The notes: generated by a model from the sequence alone, not told the origin. Counted from the stretch's first letter, positions 25,476 through 33,036 are shown. The stretch: 64,000 bases of DNA from 79-D21 sp964521575 (GCA_964521575.1 CAZFSR010000006.1:1-64000); one strand, 5' to 3'. Numbers and translations are program-made.

Positions 25476-25935
25476 TGTCACCGACTGCGGCTTGAGAAGC
25501 AGAGACCAGGTCCTTTGGGTTCAGGATCATCTGGACACCACGCAGGCCGGCGCTAACCGAGATCTCTTCGTATTCCAAGGCGCTCTGGTCGACAATGACG
25601 GGAAAGTTTTTTTTCGCTCCCAACGGGGAGACGCCACCCCGCTGATATCCTGTAAGCGGGAGGACTTCTTTCAGGTGGACCGGTTCGCACCTCTTGTTTT
25701 CGGTCAACGCAGCGGCCGCTTTCAGGTCCAGTTCGGTATTGCCGGGAATCACCGCCAGGAAGATTCCCGTTTTGTCGCCCCTGACGACCAAGGTCTTAAA
25801 AACGCGCTCAAGGGGTATTCCGATCTTTTCAGCGACGGCGACCGCTCCCAGATCCTTCTCGTCGAACGCATATTCGATAAGGCGGTAAGATATCTTTAAG
25901 CGTTCCAACTGCCTTGCAGCGTTTGTTTTTTTCAA
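25462..25935 (-). CDS. ybaK: Cys-tRNA(Pro)/Cys-tRNA(Cys) deacylase, YbaK family
   Basis: 157 residues of the YbaK/EbsC editing domain: KTLVVRGDKTGIFLAVIPGNTELDLKAAA region, VLPLTGYQRGGVSPLG and a late ISVSAGLRGVQMIL. It hydrolyses cysteine wrongly attached to tRNA-Pro. The TTG at 25935 has GGAGGG 7 bases upstream and gives the usual family length; the ATG at 25950 contains that SD itself and is less likely. Stand-alone gene, convergent with the acyl-CoA ligase. Confidence 0.9.
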   Translation of the reverse strand: MKKTNAARQLERLKISYRLIEYAFDEKDLGAVAVAEKIGIPLERVFKTLVVRGDKTGIFLAVIPGNTELDLKAAAALTENKRCEPVHLKEVLPLTGYQRGGVSPLGAKKNFPVIVDQSALEYEEISVSAGLRGVQMILNPKDLVSASQAAVGDITRS

Positions 25936-25973
25936 AGTGGATCCCTCCATTTTAAGAGAATCATGTCGTGGGA

Positions 25974-26002
25974 TTCGCAAAAAAACGGAAAAACGATATA
26001 AT
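25974..26002 (+). promoter_or_regulatory. Promoter of speD
   Basis: TTCGCA (25974-25979), 17-base spacer, TATAAT (25997-26002). The predicted start of transcription is about 14 bases before the GTG at 26023. Confidence 0.55.
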
Positions 26003-26022
26003 GCCGGCATCTTCAGGAAAGG

Positions 26023-26868
26023 GTGTCGATACGGGCGATGAAAAAGATCAAACCCATCAAGAAGCTAAAGCTTTACGGATTTAACAACCTGACTAAGACC
26101 CTGAGCTTCAACATGTACGATATCTGTTATGCAAAAATGCCGCAACACCGGCAGGAATACATCGATTACATCGATGAGGAATACAACGCGAAACGGTTGA
26201 CTGCCATATTGAAGGAAGTTGCACAAATCATCGGGGCAAACGTCCTCAATATCGCGCAGCAGGATTATGACCCCCAGGGCGCGAGTGTCACCATGCTGAT
26301 CTCAGAGGAGAAAGTTGAGTGCACCTCAACCCCGGACGGGACGGACATCTGCTCGAGCGAAGCTCCGGGTCCTCTCCCGGAGGCCGTTGTCGCGCACCTT
26401 GATAAAAGCCACATCACGGTCCACACTTATCCTGAAAGTCATCCCGACCAGGGGATCAGCACATTCAGGGCCGATATCGACGTTTCCACATGCGGAAAGA
26501 TTTCTCCTCTGAAAGCGCTCAATTTTCTCCTGCACTCGTTCAACCCCGACATAGCGGTCCTAGACTACAGGGTACGTGGTTTCACAAGGGACATCACGGG
26601 CGAAAAATTCTTTATCGACCACAAAATCAATTCGATCCAGAACTTCATCGCCGATGAAATGCGTGAAAAGTACCAGATGATCGATGTCAACGTTTACCAG
26701 GAAAATCTATTCATGACCAAGATGATCCTGAAGGAGTTCGATCTTGACAACTACCTCTTCGGCATGGGCAAGAAAAGTCTGCTGCCAGGAGAGAAGAAAA
26801 GGATCAAGCAGGAATTGAAGCGCGAAATGGCCGAAATATTTTCCGGCAGGAACATCCCGAAGCTCTAG
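26023..26868 (+). CDS. speD: S-adenosylmethionine decarboxylase, E. coli-type proenzyme
   Basis: About 281 residues, close to E. coli SpeD. The self-cleavage site that makes the pyruvoyl group is Lys-Ser in HLDKSHITVHTYPESHP; SISPLKALN-like, YRVRGFTRDI and DVNVYQENLF blocks are also conserved. It provides decarboxylated SAM for spermidine synthesis. Homology begins at LKLYGFNNLTK. The GTG at 26023 has AGGAAAGG just upstream and fits the promoter; the ATG at 26038 is an alternative. No spermidine synthase gene is visible next to it. Confidence 0.93.
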   Translation: MSIRAMKKIKPIKKLKLYGFNNLTKTLSFNMYDICYAKMPQHRQEYIDYIDEEYNAKRLTAILKEVAQIIGANVLNIAQQDYDPQGASVTMLISEEKVECTSTPDGTDICSSEAPGPLPEAVVAHLDKSHITVHTYPESHPDQGISTFRADIDVSTCGKISPLKALNFLLHSFNPDIAVLDYRVRGFTRDITGEKFFIDHKINSIQNFIADEMREKYQMIDVNVYQENLFMTKMILKEFDLDNYLFGMGKKSLLPGEKKRIKQELKREMAEIFSGRNIPKL

Positions 26869-26882
26869 ATGGCCTTTGGCCC

Positions 26883-26911
26883 TTGACAACCGAAGGCCGT
26901 TCGGATATAGT
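26883..26911 (+). promoter_or_regulatory. Strong promoter of the cold-shock gene
   Basis: TTGACA (26883-26888), 17-base spacer, TATAGT (26906-26911). Near consensus. Confidence 0.75.
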
Positions 26912-26918
26912 TTCACAG

Positions 26919-26934
26919 CCGATGGCGCCATCGG
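26919..26934 (+). repeat. Perfect inverted repeat in the csp 5' leader
   Basis: CCGATGGC/GCCATCGG with no spacer, right after the expected transcription start. It could be a protein-binding palindrome or an RNA hairpin near the mRNA 5' end, as cold-shock mRNAs often have regulatory leaders. Confidence 0.5.
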
Positions 26935-26970
26935 TGAAGTCTATTACAACCATCTCAGGAGGCAGCAAGC

Positions 26971-27174
26971 TTGAAAACCAACGGTACGGTAAAGTGGTTC
27001 AACGGCACGAAGGGCTACGGGTTCATCACGACTGACGAGGGCAAGGATGTTTTTGTTCACTTCAGCGCGATCAAAATGGAAGGCTTCAAGACCCTTGAAG
27101 AGGGGCAGCGGGTTTCCCTCGATGTGGTCGACGGGGCCAAGGGTCCTCAGGCCGCTAACGTCGAAAAGGCATAA
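26971..27174 (+). CDS. Cold-shock domain protein (CspA family)
   Basis: 67 residues, the classic single cold-shock domain. It has both RNA-binding motifs: KWFNGTKGYGFI (RNP1-like) and KDVFVHFSAI (RNP2), ending GPQAANVEKA. It binds single-stranded nucleic acid and acts as an RNA chaperone. TTG start after AGGAGGCAGCAAGC. Own promoter and a stable terminator, hence monocistronic. Confidence 0.96.
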   Translation: MKTNGTVKWFNGTKGYGFITTDEGKDVFVHFSAIKMEGFKTLEEGQRVSLDVVDGAKGPQAANVEKA

Positions 27175-27191
27175 CAACCCAACGACAAGCG

Positions 27192-27226
27192 AAGGCGGGA
27201 GTTGCTTCGGCAACTCCCGCCTTTTA
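27192..27226 (+). terminator. Terminator of csp
   Basis: AAGGCGGGAGTTGC-TTCG-GCAACTCCCGCCTT hairpin with a stable TTCG tetraloop, then TTATTTATTT. Could also end the convergent phzF-like gene. Confidence 0.85.
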
Positions 27227-27244
27227 TTTATTTAAACGCCAAGC

Positions 27245-28087
27245 TTAAAGATAGAGGTAACCCTTCAGCACCCGTTTCACCTTGCCCGTCAATTCGACCC
27301 TGTCCCGTGAAACAAGCCTCGCATGAACGATGCCTGTCCTTTCGGAAGCCTGCAGCGCAGTAAAGGCGGATTTGCCGAGAATCCCACTCCAATAAGGCGC
27401 CAGAACCGTATGCGCAGATCCTGTTACCGGATCTTCGTTGAGACCTTCCCAGGGGCCGAAGTAGCGCGAACAGAAATCGAAACCCTCCGGGCCTGGGGCA
27501 GTGATGATGATCCCCATGGCACCATCCCGTTCGGATACTCCAAGTAGCTTGGTGTAATCCGGGGAAACTGCAAGGACTTCGTCATGCGATTGCAAAGGGA
27601 TCAGCAGCATTTCGGCTTCTCTTGAAAGCCAGCCGGTGCTGGGGGCCACAATGCCGAGCCCCTGCAGGATCCCTTCTGGAATCGGATGCGGGCGAGGGGG
27701 ATTCGAGGGGAAGTCCAGGGTATACCCCTCAGGGCCTCTACGGGCTTCGAGCACCCCGCTTCTGGATTCGAAAGTGATTGAATTGGCCGGGTTTTCGGCT
27801 TCTGCATAGATGACGGAGGCTGCAGCTAGTGTGGCATGCCCGCAAAGAGGAACTTCAACCCGGGGCGTGAACCAGCGGATGCGAAATAGGGTCGCATCGT
27901 GGAAGTCCCCATTCAAGGGAATGACAAATGCAGTTTCGGAGAGATTCAGTTCCGCTGAAATCTTCTGCATGAGCCTTTCGGGAAGGGGGGTGCGAATAAG
28001 GCAGACGCCAGCAGGGTTTCCGGCGAAAGGCCTATCGGTGAAAGAATCAACCTGGAAAAAAAGTATCCCCGGATCCGCACGCCTCAT
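27245..28087 (-). CDS. PhzF-family isomerase/epimerase-like protein
   Basis: 280 residues. The family marker VDSFTDRPFAGNPAGVCL starts near residue 12; the catalytic Glu lies in LNLSETAFV near 50, LCGHATLAAA near 85 and EDPVTGSAHTVLAPYW near 217. Members catalyse isomerisation, in phenazine synthesis (PhzF) or as diaminopimelate-epimerase-fold enzymes of unknown substrate; no phenazine genes are nearby. The ATG at 28087 has GGGGGGAAATTC upstream; a longer frame exists but is unlikely. Confidence 0.85.
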   Translation of the reverse strand: MRRADPGILFFQVDSFTDRPFAGNPAGVCLIRTPLPERLMQKISAELNLSETAFVIPLNGDFHDATLFRIRWFTPRVEVPLCGHATLAAASVIYAEAENPANSITFESRSGVLEARRGPEGYTLDFPSNPPRPHPIPEGILQGLGIVAPSTGWLSREAEMLLIPLQSHDEVLAVSPDYTKLLGVSERDGAMGIIITAPGPEGFDFCSRYFGPWEGLNEDPVTGSAHTVLAPYWSGILGKSAFTALQASERTGIVHARLVSRDRVELTGKVKRVLKGYLYL

Positions 28088-28211
28088 GAATTTCCCCCCC
28101 TGGAAAATATCAGTTTTTCCCATTATTTTACGAATGGCTTCTCTTTGCAAATGGAGGGTCTTTTGTTAAAATGCACCACGGGCCGAAAATGGCCTCGGGG
28201 AGGACCGCCTG

Positions 28212-28730
28212 TTGCAGCGGATAATCCAGAAAGCAGAAGATTTAAGGTACATGCGCCTGGCGCTGGAACTTGCAAAGAAAGCTGCGGGAGATGGGGAAAT
28301 CCCGGTAGGGGCTCTAATCGTCCGATCCGGCCGGATCATCGGGAAAGGGGCGAATTGCCGCGAAGCCGGAATGGACCCCACACTTCACGCCGAGATCGTA
28401 GCGATGCGCGAGGCGGCGAAAGCGGTCGAGAACTGGCGACTTGAGGGGTGCACTCTATACGTCACCCTTGAACCGTGCCCGATGTGCGCCGGGGCCCTCG
28501 TCCTTTCAAGGGTGGAAAGACTCGTTTACGGTTGCCGGGACCCCAGGGCGGGAGCTTGCGGTTCCCTCTACGACCTCGGAAGAGATTCCCGGCTTAACCA
28601 TAAACTTTTTGTGCAGGGCGGAATTTTGAGCGAAGAGTGTGCTAGAATCTTACGGGATTTCTTCCAAGCCCGAAGAAAACCGCGGAGAGATGGCCGAGTG
28701 GTCGAAGGCGGTCGACTCGAAATCGACTAG
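28212..28730 (+). CDS. tadA: tRNA-specific adenosine deaminase TadA
   Basis: Zinc enzyme that turns A34 of tRNA-Arg(ACG) into inosine. 172 residues with the HAE motif (LHAEIVAMREA near residue 58) and PCPMCAG near 93 that bind zinc and activate water. TTG start preceded by GGGGAGG. The reading frame runs 47 bases into the tRNA-Ser(CGA) gene at 28684, so the last 15 residues and the stop codon are encoded by tRNA sequence. The catalytic core is complete before that point. Confidence 0.95.
   Translation: MQRIIQKAEDLRYMRLALELAKKAAGDGEIPVGALIVRSGRIIGKGANCREAGMDPTLHAEIVAMREAAKAVENWRLEGCTLYVTLEPCPMCAGALVLSRVERLVYGCRDPRAGACGSLYDLGRDSRLNHKLFVQGGILSEECARILRDFFQARRKPRRDGRVVEGGRLEID
28640..28648 (+). 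promoter_or_regulatory. Possible extended -10 promoter for the tRNA-Ser pair, inside tadA
   Basis: TGCTAGAAT is an extended -10 element (TGnTAGAAT) 35 bases before the tRNA-Ser 5' end. No good -35 is seen. It would allow the tRNAs to be made without the tadA mRNA. Confidence 0.4.
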
Positions 28731-28777
28731 GTGGTCTTGAAGCCGCCTCGTGGGTTCAAATCCCACTCTCTCCGCCA
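28684..28777 (+). tRNA. tRNA-Ser (anticodon CGA)
   Basis: Acceptor stem GGAGAGA/TCTCTCC, anticodon loop CTCGAAA giving CGA (reads UCG), long variable arm, encoded GCCA. The first 47 bases are also the 3' end of tadA. Confidence 0.95.
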
Positions 28778-28803
28778 ATTGAAAAATGACAGCGCAAGCA
28801 TGC

Positions 28804-28897
28804 GGAGAGGTGGCTGAGTGGTCGAAGGCGCACGCCTGGAGAGCGTGTGGGCGGCCTAAACCCCGCCCCGAGGGTTCAAATCCCTCCCTCTCCGCCA
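28804..28897 (+). tRNA. tRNA-Ser (anticodon GGA)
   Basis: Acceptor stem GGAGAGG/CCTCTCC, anticodon loop CTGGAGA giving GGA (reads UCC/UCU), long variable arm, encoded GCCA. 26 bases after the previous tRNA-Ser, whose sequence it closely resembles. Confidence 0.95.
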
Positions 28898-28909
28898 TTT
28901 TTTTAGCCT

Positions 28910-29050
28910 GCCGGAAGCTCCTGGCAGGAGACCCAGCCCCGTGCGGCGAGGCCCCGTGAACCCCGCCAGGTCCGGAAGGAAGCAACGGTAAACGGATCGT
29001 CTCGGGTGCCACGGCAAGTTGGGTTTCCTGCCAGTAGCTTCCGGCTTTTT
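28910..29050 (+). ncRNA. ffs: Small signal recognition particle RNA (4.5S-type)
   Basis: A long rod in which GCCGGAAGCT and CTGGCAGGA at the 5' side pair with TCCTGCCAG and AGCTTCCGGC at the 3' side. The tip carries the Ffh-binding domain IV: CCAGGTCCGGAAGGAAGCAACGG, with the GGAA tetraloop. A T-run (29046-29051) ends it. About 136 nt, with no Alu domain. It may be co-transcribed with the two upstream tRNA-Ser genes. Confidence 0.92.
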
Positions 29051-29097
29051 TCTGTCCGGAAGTCTTGGTAGACTGCTGAGAAGGGGGTGGCAGAGGA

Positions 29098-29592
29098 ATG
29101 ACAGGTGATTTTAGGGGAACCCTTTCTCCTGTTTTTGAGCTCGGGGAAGGTCCTTTTATCCTCGTTCCGACATACCTCGTTCCGGTCGAGGTCTTCTCAA
29201 GGGGAATGATGACACGGACGAGTTATTCCTTCTTTACCGCCGTCGTTGATGCGGTCAGTGGGGCGGTTTCCCTTCATCCTCCGAAAACCCTCCTAGTGGC
29301 CGAATCGGAGCCCCCCGAGGGCAAGAAACTGGACGCAAAAATTTCTGTCGAAGTGGCGCTGGATCTTGCCGAGTCGGCAGCTCATTCAATAGGAAAAGGA
29401 AAATGGACGGGGGCTTTCCGTTACAATTCCGTCCTGGTGGATCGTGAAAAAGTGCTGTCCACATGGCGAGTTTGGAGAGTCGAAGGGGAGGTCCTGGTCG
29501 ACTCCGTGACGGGGCGTCGCGAAAACTTGGGAACGCTGGTCGCAGCGATCCTCGGGGAGGGCTTGCCGACCGGGGGGCCTTCCTTCCCCTAG
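29098..29592 (+). CDS. Hypothetical protein, 164 residues
   Basis: Not recognised. ATG start with AAGGGGGTGGCAGAGG upstream. No signal peptide or membrane helix; composition suggests a mixed, mostly beta N-terminal half (FILVPTYLVPVEVF, TRTSYSFFTAVVDA) and one amphipathic helix (VEVALDLAESAAHSIG) before another beta region. It lies just after the SRP RNA and overlaps the convergent CsoR-type gene by 4 bases. Its codon use resembles the neighbours, so it is probably real. Confidence 0.65.
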   Translation: MTGDFRGTLSPVFELGEGPFILVPTYLVPVEVFSRGMMTRTSYSFFTAVVDAVSGAVSLHPPKTLLVAESEPPEGKKLDAKISVEVALDLAESAAHSIGKGKWTGAFRYNSVLVDREKVLSTWRVWRVEGEVLVDSVTGRRENLGTLVAAILGEGLPTGGPSFP

Positions 29593-29906
29593 TCTTCCTC
29601 TTTTCCGACCGTCAACGGGGCGAGATCGAGCATGGCCCCGATGAGAGCCTCGAGTTCCTTCGTGTCATCAAGGCTTTTCGTGGCAACACACTGGTGAATG
29701 TAATTCTTGAGGATCTCGATGCAGGCCTGCTGCATGGCCTTTCTTGCGGCGGACAGCTGGATGAGGATGTTGTGGCAAGGCTTGTTTTCTATGATCATGC
29801 GCTGGATTCCCCTGAGTTGTCCTTCGACCCTCTTTAGACGGTTGAGCATAGCCTTGCTCTCCGGGGAGAGGTTCTCCAGCTGTTCAATTAAAGATTCCTT
29901 TGGCAT
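29589..29906 (-). CDS. CsoR/FrmR/CstR-family transcriptional repressor
   Basis: 105 residues of the all-helical DUF156 fold: RLKRVEGQLRGIQRMI near 23, then NKPCHNILIQLSAARKAMQQA and KNYIHQCV. Cys44 and Cys73 match the two conserved cysteines. The position of the copper-ligand His of CsoR (four residues before the second Cys) is Tyr69, so a canonical Cu(I) site is incomplete; two cysteines without that His is the pattern of the persulfide sensor CstR. GGAGGCGAAAAG precedes the ATG. The frame continues far upstream antisense to rpsB, but that part is not coding. A palindromic candidate operator lies at 29948-29958. Confidence 0.88.
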   Translation of the reverse strand: MPKESLIEQLENLSPESKAMLNRLKRVEGQLRGIQRMIIENKPCHNILIQLSAARKAMQQACIEILKNYIHQCVATKSLDDTKELEALIGAMLDLAPLTVGKEED

Positions 29907-29947
29907 CTCTTTTCGCCTCCGTTTGATGGTATATCGTTTAAATGAAA

Positions 29948-29958
29948 ATACCGGGTAT
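29948..29958. promoter_or_regulatory. Candidate operator of the CsoR/CstR-type repressor
   Basis: ATACC-G-GGTAT, a perfect inverted repeat about 45 bases before the repressor start and 20 bases before the opposing rpsB -35 box. CsoR/CstR-type operators are G/C-tract palindromes with ATACC and GGTAT ends. A further GGTAT lies at about 29928. Confidence 0.45.
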
Positions 29959-29976
29959 ATGCTAAGCCTTTCACTC

Positions 29977-30006
29977 TTGAAGGTCAAGAACGAGTTATGA
30001 TATACT
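29977..30006 (+). promoter_or_regulatory. Promoter of rpsB
   Basis: TTGAAG (29977-29982), 18-base spacer, TATACT (30001-30006). It leaves an untranslated leader of about 105 nt that contains a small CGGAAG-GGT-CTTCCG hairpin near 30054-30068. Confidence 0.55.
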
Positions 30007-30116
30007 CCCCTTTGGCCCGAAAATCGCACACGTTCCGACGACAGGAAAGGTGCCCGGAAGGGTCTTCCGCCGAATGAGGGACGTGGAGGGTAAACCAGCA
30101 CAGGGAGGGATACACG

Positions 30117-30950
30117 TTGTCTGTCGTGAGCATCAAGCAGTTGTTGGAATGCGGCGTGCATTTTGGCCACCAGACGCGACGGTGGAACCCGAAGATGAAG
30201 CCCTACATCTTCACTGAGCGGAACGGTGTTTACATCATCGATCTGCAAAAAACAGTAAAAGGGTTGGAGAAAGCTTACGATTTCATTCGCGAAGTTTCGA
30301 AATCGGGCGGTAGTGTCCTTTTCGTCGGAACGAAAAGGCAGGCGCAGGAAATCGTCAGGGAAGAGGCTCTTCGTTGCGGGCAGTTTTACATAAACCAGCG
30401 GTGGCTCGGCGGTCTTCTGACCAACTTCCCCACCATCCGCAAAAGGGTCAATCGAATGGTCGAACTCCAGAAGATGGAAGAGGATGGAACTTTCGAAACC
30501 CTTCCGAAGAAAGAAGTCAGCGTCCTGCGAAAGCAGAAGGAAAAACTCGAGAAGTACTTGATCGGGATTCGTGACATGAAGGATCTCCCCGATGCTCTTT
30601 TCATCATCGATCCCCGCAGGGAGACGATCGCCGTCCAGGAAGGGCGGAAACTCGGCATCCCGGTGGCCTCGATCGTTGACACGAACTGTGACCCGGAAGT
30701 GATCGATTACCCGATTCCCGGTAACGACGATGCGATCAGGGCGATCAAACTGATGTTCTCCCTGATGGCGAACGCCGTCATAGAGGGGCGGCAGGGTGTC
30801 GACGGCGCGCTGGTCGAGCAGGAGGAAGAGGGATCCGAAGGGGAGGAAACGATCGAGGTTCGGGAGAAACTTCACGAAGTATACGCCGAAGTCCAGGAAA
30901 AGCTGGTTGAGGCGGAAATGGAAGACCGTAAGGGTTGGAAGGAGGCCTAG
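30117..30950 (+). CDS. rpsB: 30S ribosomal protein S2
   Basis: 277 residues. It begins with SIKQLLECGVHFGHQTRRWNPKMKPYI and carries INQRWLGGLLTNF, DALFIIDPRRE and PVASIVDTNCDPE, all conserved in S2. TTG start after GGGAGGGATACACG. The C-terminal tail is longer than in many S2 proteins and strongly acidic (EQEEEGSEGEETIE), then helical. First gene of the usual rpsB-tsf-pyrH-frr cluster. Confidence 0.97.
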   Translation: MSVVSIKQLLECGVHFGHQTRRWNPKMKPYIFTERNGVYIIDLQKTVKGLEKAYDFIREVSKSGGSVLFVGTKRQAQEIVREEALRCGQFYINQRWLGGLLTNFPTIRKRVNRMVELQKMEEDGTFETLPKKEVSVLRKQKEKLEKYLIGIRDMKDLPDALFIIDPRRETIAVQEGRKLGIPVASIVDTNCDPEVIDYPIPGNDDAIRAIKLMFSLMANAVIEGRQGVDGALVEQEEEGSEGEETIEVREKLHEVYAEVQEKLVEAEMEDRKGWKEA

Positions 30951-30954
30951 TCTG

Positions 30955-31548
30955 ATGGCGGTGGATATGGATGCGGTAAAGGACCTTCGGGCCCGAACGG
31001 GGGCAGGAGTTCTCGATTGCAAGAAGGCGCTTGCGGAATGTGGCGGAGACATCGAGAAGTCCGTCGATTTCCTTCGAGAGAAGGGTCTTGCCAAAGCGGC
31101 AAAGAAGGTCGGCCGCACCGCCTCCCAGGGGATGGTTTTCAGTTACATACACACGAACGGAAAAATCGGTGTGCTCGTCGAGCTGAACTGCGAGACGGAT
31201 TTTGTTGCACGGACGGATGAGTTCCAGGCGCTCGGCCACGAGTTGGCCATGCAGGTTGCCGCTGCCATCCCGCAGTACGTTTCTGTTGAAGATGTCGATG
31301 CGCAGGCCCTTGAAAGGGAAAAGGAAATCTATCGGCACCAGGCTCTCGAAGAAGGCAAGCCTGCCCACATCGTGGACAAGATCGCCGAGGGACGGGTCAA
31401 GAAATACTATGAGGAAACCTGCCTTCTCGAGCAGGCTTACATCAGGGACCCTGAAAAGCGCATAAAGGACCTCGTGATGGACGCTATCGCGAAGCTTGGG
31501 GAGAACATCGTCGTCCGTCGTTTTGCCAGGTTTTCGATCGGGGAATAA
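30955..31548 (+). CDS. tsf: Translation elongation factor Ts (short form)
   Basis: 197 residues, the short bacterial form. The N-terminal domain has VKDLRARTGAGVLDCKKALAE and the core has LVELNCETDFVARTDEF. EF-Ts releases GDP from EF-Tu. ATG at 30955 with GGAAGGAGGCC, 4 bases after rpsB. Followed by a terminator, so pyrH may be partly separate. Confidence 0.97.
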   Translation: MAVDMDAVKDLRARTGAGVLDCKKALAECGGDIEKSVDFLREKGLAKAAKKVGRTASQGMVFSYIHTNGKIGVLVELNCETDFVARTDEFQALGHELAMQVAAAIPQYVSVEDVDAQALEREKEIYRHQALEEGKPAHIVDKIAEGRVKKYYEETCLLEQAYIRDPEKRIKDLVMDAIAKLGENIVVRRFARFSIGE

Positions 31549-31560
31549 GGATGTCTTGAA

Positions 31561-31592
31561 GGGCGGGGATCGTATCCTCGCCCTTTTTTTTT
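31561..31592 (+). terminator. Terminator/attenuator between tsf and pyrH
   Basis: GGGCGGGGAT-CGT-ATCCTCGCCC hairpin followed by a run of ten T. It probably ends most rpsB-tsf transcripts. Confidence 0.75.
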
Positions 31593-31615
31593 CTTCCATA
31601 AAGGAGTGAGATGAA

Positions 31616-32344
31616 GTGCCGCGATTTCGGCGTGTTCTTTTGAAGCTTTCGGGAGAGATTCTTGCCGGGTCAGCCGGTTTCGGGATCGATTACGTCGCGG
31701 TTCGGAGCATTTGCGGACAAGTCGCTGCGGTTGCGAAGGCCGGCGTTGAAATCGCGATGGTTGTGGGCGGGGGAAATATCTTTAGGGGCGTCGAAGCCGA
31801 AATTCAAGGGTATGACCGGGCTCAGGCCGATGCGATGGGGATGCTTGCAACGGTCATTAATGCACTTGCATTGCAGGATGCATTGGAAAACATGGGAATT
31901 CCGACGCGAGTCCAGACTGCGGTTGAAATGCGCCAGCTGGCGGAGCCTTTCATTCGGAGGCGAGCGATCCGGCATCTTGAAAAGGGCAGGGTTGTCATTT
32001 TTGCGGCGGGGACGGGTTCGCCGTATTTTTCAACTGACACGGCCGCAGCCCTTCGAGCGGCTGAGATCGATGCGGAATGCCTGTTGAAAGGCACAAAAGT
32101 CGATGGTATATATGATAAAGACCCGAAGAAGGACCGGACAGCGAAATTTCTGCCGGAGGTCACCTACCTGGAAGCGATCAGCCAGCAATTGAAGGTCATG
32201 GATGCAGCCGCCTTCTCGCTCTGCATGGAAAACAGGATACCCATCGTCGTGTTCAACATTCTCGAAGCCGGCAACCTGGAAAGGCTTTTGCTTGGAAATG
32301 GCCAGATCGGCACGATCGTATCCGCGAAGGAGAGTGGAGACTGA
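31616..32344 (+). CDS. pyrH: UMP kinase
   Basis: Phosphorylates UMP to UDP; hexameric amino-acid-kinase fold enzyme. 242 residues: LLKLSGEILAG at the N-terminus, VVGGGNIFRG near 48, TVINALALQDALE near 80, GTGSPYFSTDTAAALRA near 135 and LLKGTKVDGIYDKDPK near 158. GTG start with AAGGAG 9 bases upstream. Confidence 0.97.
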   Translation: MPRFRRVLLKLSGEILAGSAGFGIDYVAVRSICGQVAAVAKAGVEIAMVVGGGNIFRGVEAEIQGYDRAQADAMGMLATVINALALQDALENMGIPTRVQTAVEMRQLAEPFIRRRAIRHLEKGRVVIFAAGTGSPYFSTDTAAALRAAEIDAECLLKGTKVDGIYDKDPKKDRTAKFLPEVTYLEAISQQLKVMDAAAFSLCMENRIPIVVFNILEAGNLERLLLGNGQIGTIVSAKESGD

Positions 32345-32901
32345 TGCCGCAAACGGAAATGAAAACCCTCAGGCAAAAAATGGAGAAGGCTGTCGATTTT
32401 TTCCGTTCCGAGCTCCTGGGTGTTCGAACCGGGCGGGCTCATCCGGCACTTGTCGAGGAAATCAAGGTAGAGTATTACGGAACCCCTACGCCGATCAAGC
32501 AGTTAGGCACGGTTAACATCCCGGAAGCCCGGCAGATTGTCATCACACCTTGGGACAAGAGCGCCGGGAAATTGATCGAGAAGGCCATCCAGGCTTCATC
32601 CCTCGGAATCAACCCGAACAACGACGGGGAAAGTATCCGATTGACTCTGCCCGAACTTAACCGGGAGAGACGCCTCGAATTGACGAAACTCGTCAGGAAA
32701 TATGGCGAAGAGGCAAAAGTTGCCGTCAGGAACCTTCGGAGGGACGCCATCGAAAACCTGAAAAAAATGGAAAAGGATAGCCGTATCACTGAAGATGACC
32801 TGAAACGATTCCAGAAGGAAGTTCAGGATATGACAGATGAATTCATCAAGAAACTGGATACCGTCCTGGAGGAAAAGGAAAAGGAAATCATGGAACAATA
32901 A
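32344..32901 (+). CDS. frr: Ribosome recycling factor
   Basis: 185 residues, the standard RRF length. ELLGVRTGRAHPALVEEIKVEYYG near 19, PEARQIVITPWDKS and SDLGINPNNDG-like (SSLGINPNNDGESIRLTLPELNRERR) stretches are diagnostic. With EF-G it splits post-termination ribosomes. Start and pyrH stop overlap by one base. Confidence 0.97.
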   Translation: MPQTEMKTLRQKMEKAVDFFRSELLGVRTGRAHPALVEEIKVEYYGTPTPIKQLGTVNIPEARQIVITPWDKSAGKLIEKAIQASSLGINPNNDGESIRLTLPELNRERRLELTKLVRKYGEEAKVAVRNLRRDAIENLKKMEKDSRITEDDLKRFQKEVQDMTDEFIKKLDTVLEEKEKEIMEQ

Positions 32902-32915
32902 CGCCCTTGAGAGAA

Positions 32916-32955
32916 ACGAGGGCCTGCCGTATAAAGCGGCAGGCCCTCGTTCTTT
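32916..32955 (+). terminator. Terminator of the rpsB-frr cluster
   Basis: AACGAGGGCCTGCCG / CGGCAGGCCCTCGTT hairpin (ATAAA in the loop region) followed by CTTTAT. Confidence 0.75.
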
Positions 32956-33036
32956 ATCGTGGACAAGCTTGAAGGGCTTCGCTAAAATGTAACCAGGCTG
33001 GGGTAATTGTTCATCCCCTGACCAGGAGGAATCTTC

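Noticed and set aside
28684..28730. Sequencing frameshift that lengthens tadA into the tRNA
   Set aside because: The frame is open, the catalytic core is complete, the tRNA folds perfectly and no in-frame stop lies just before the tRNA, so a real overlap is the simpler reading.
29907..31118. Long minus-strand open frame antisense to rpsB and tsf, in frame with the CsoR-type gene
   Set aside because: It is the mirror of the well-conserved rpsB and tsf genes; the repressor has its own SD and ATG at 29906, and the upstream translation resembles no protein family.
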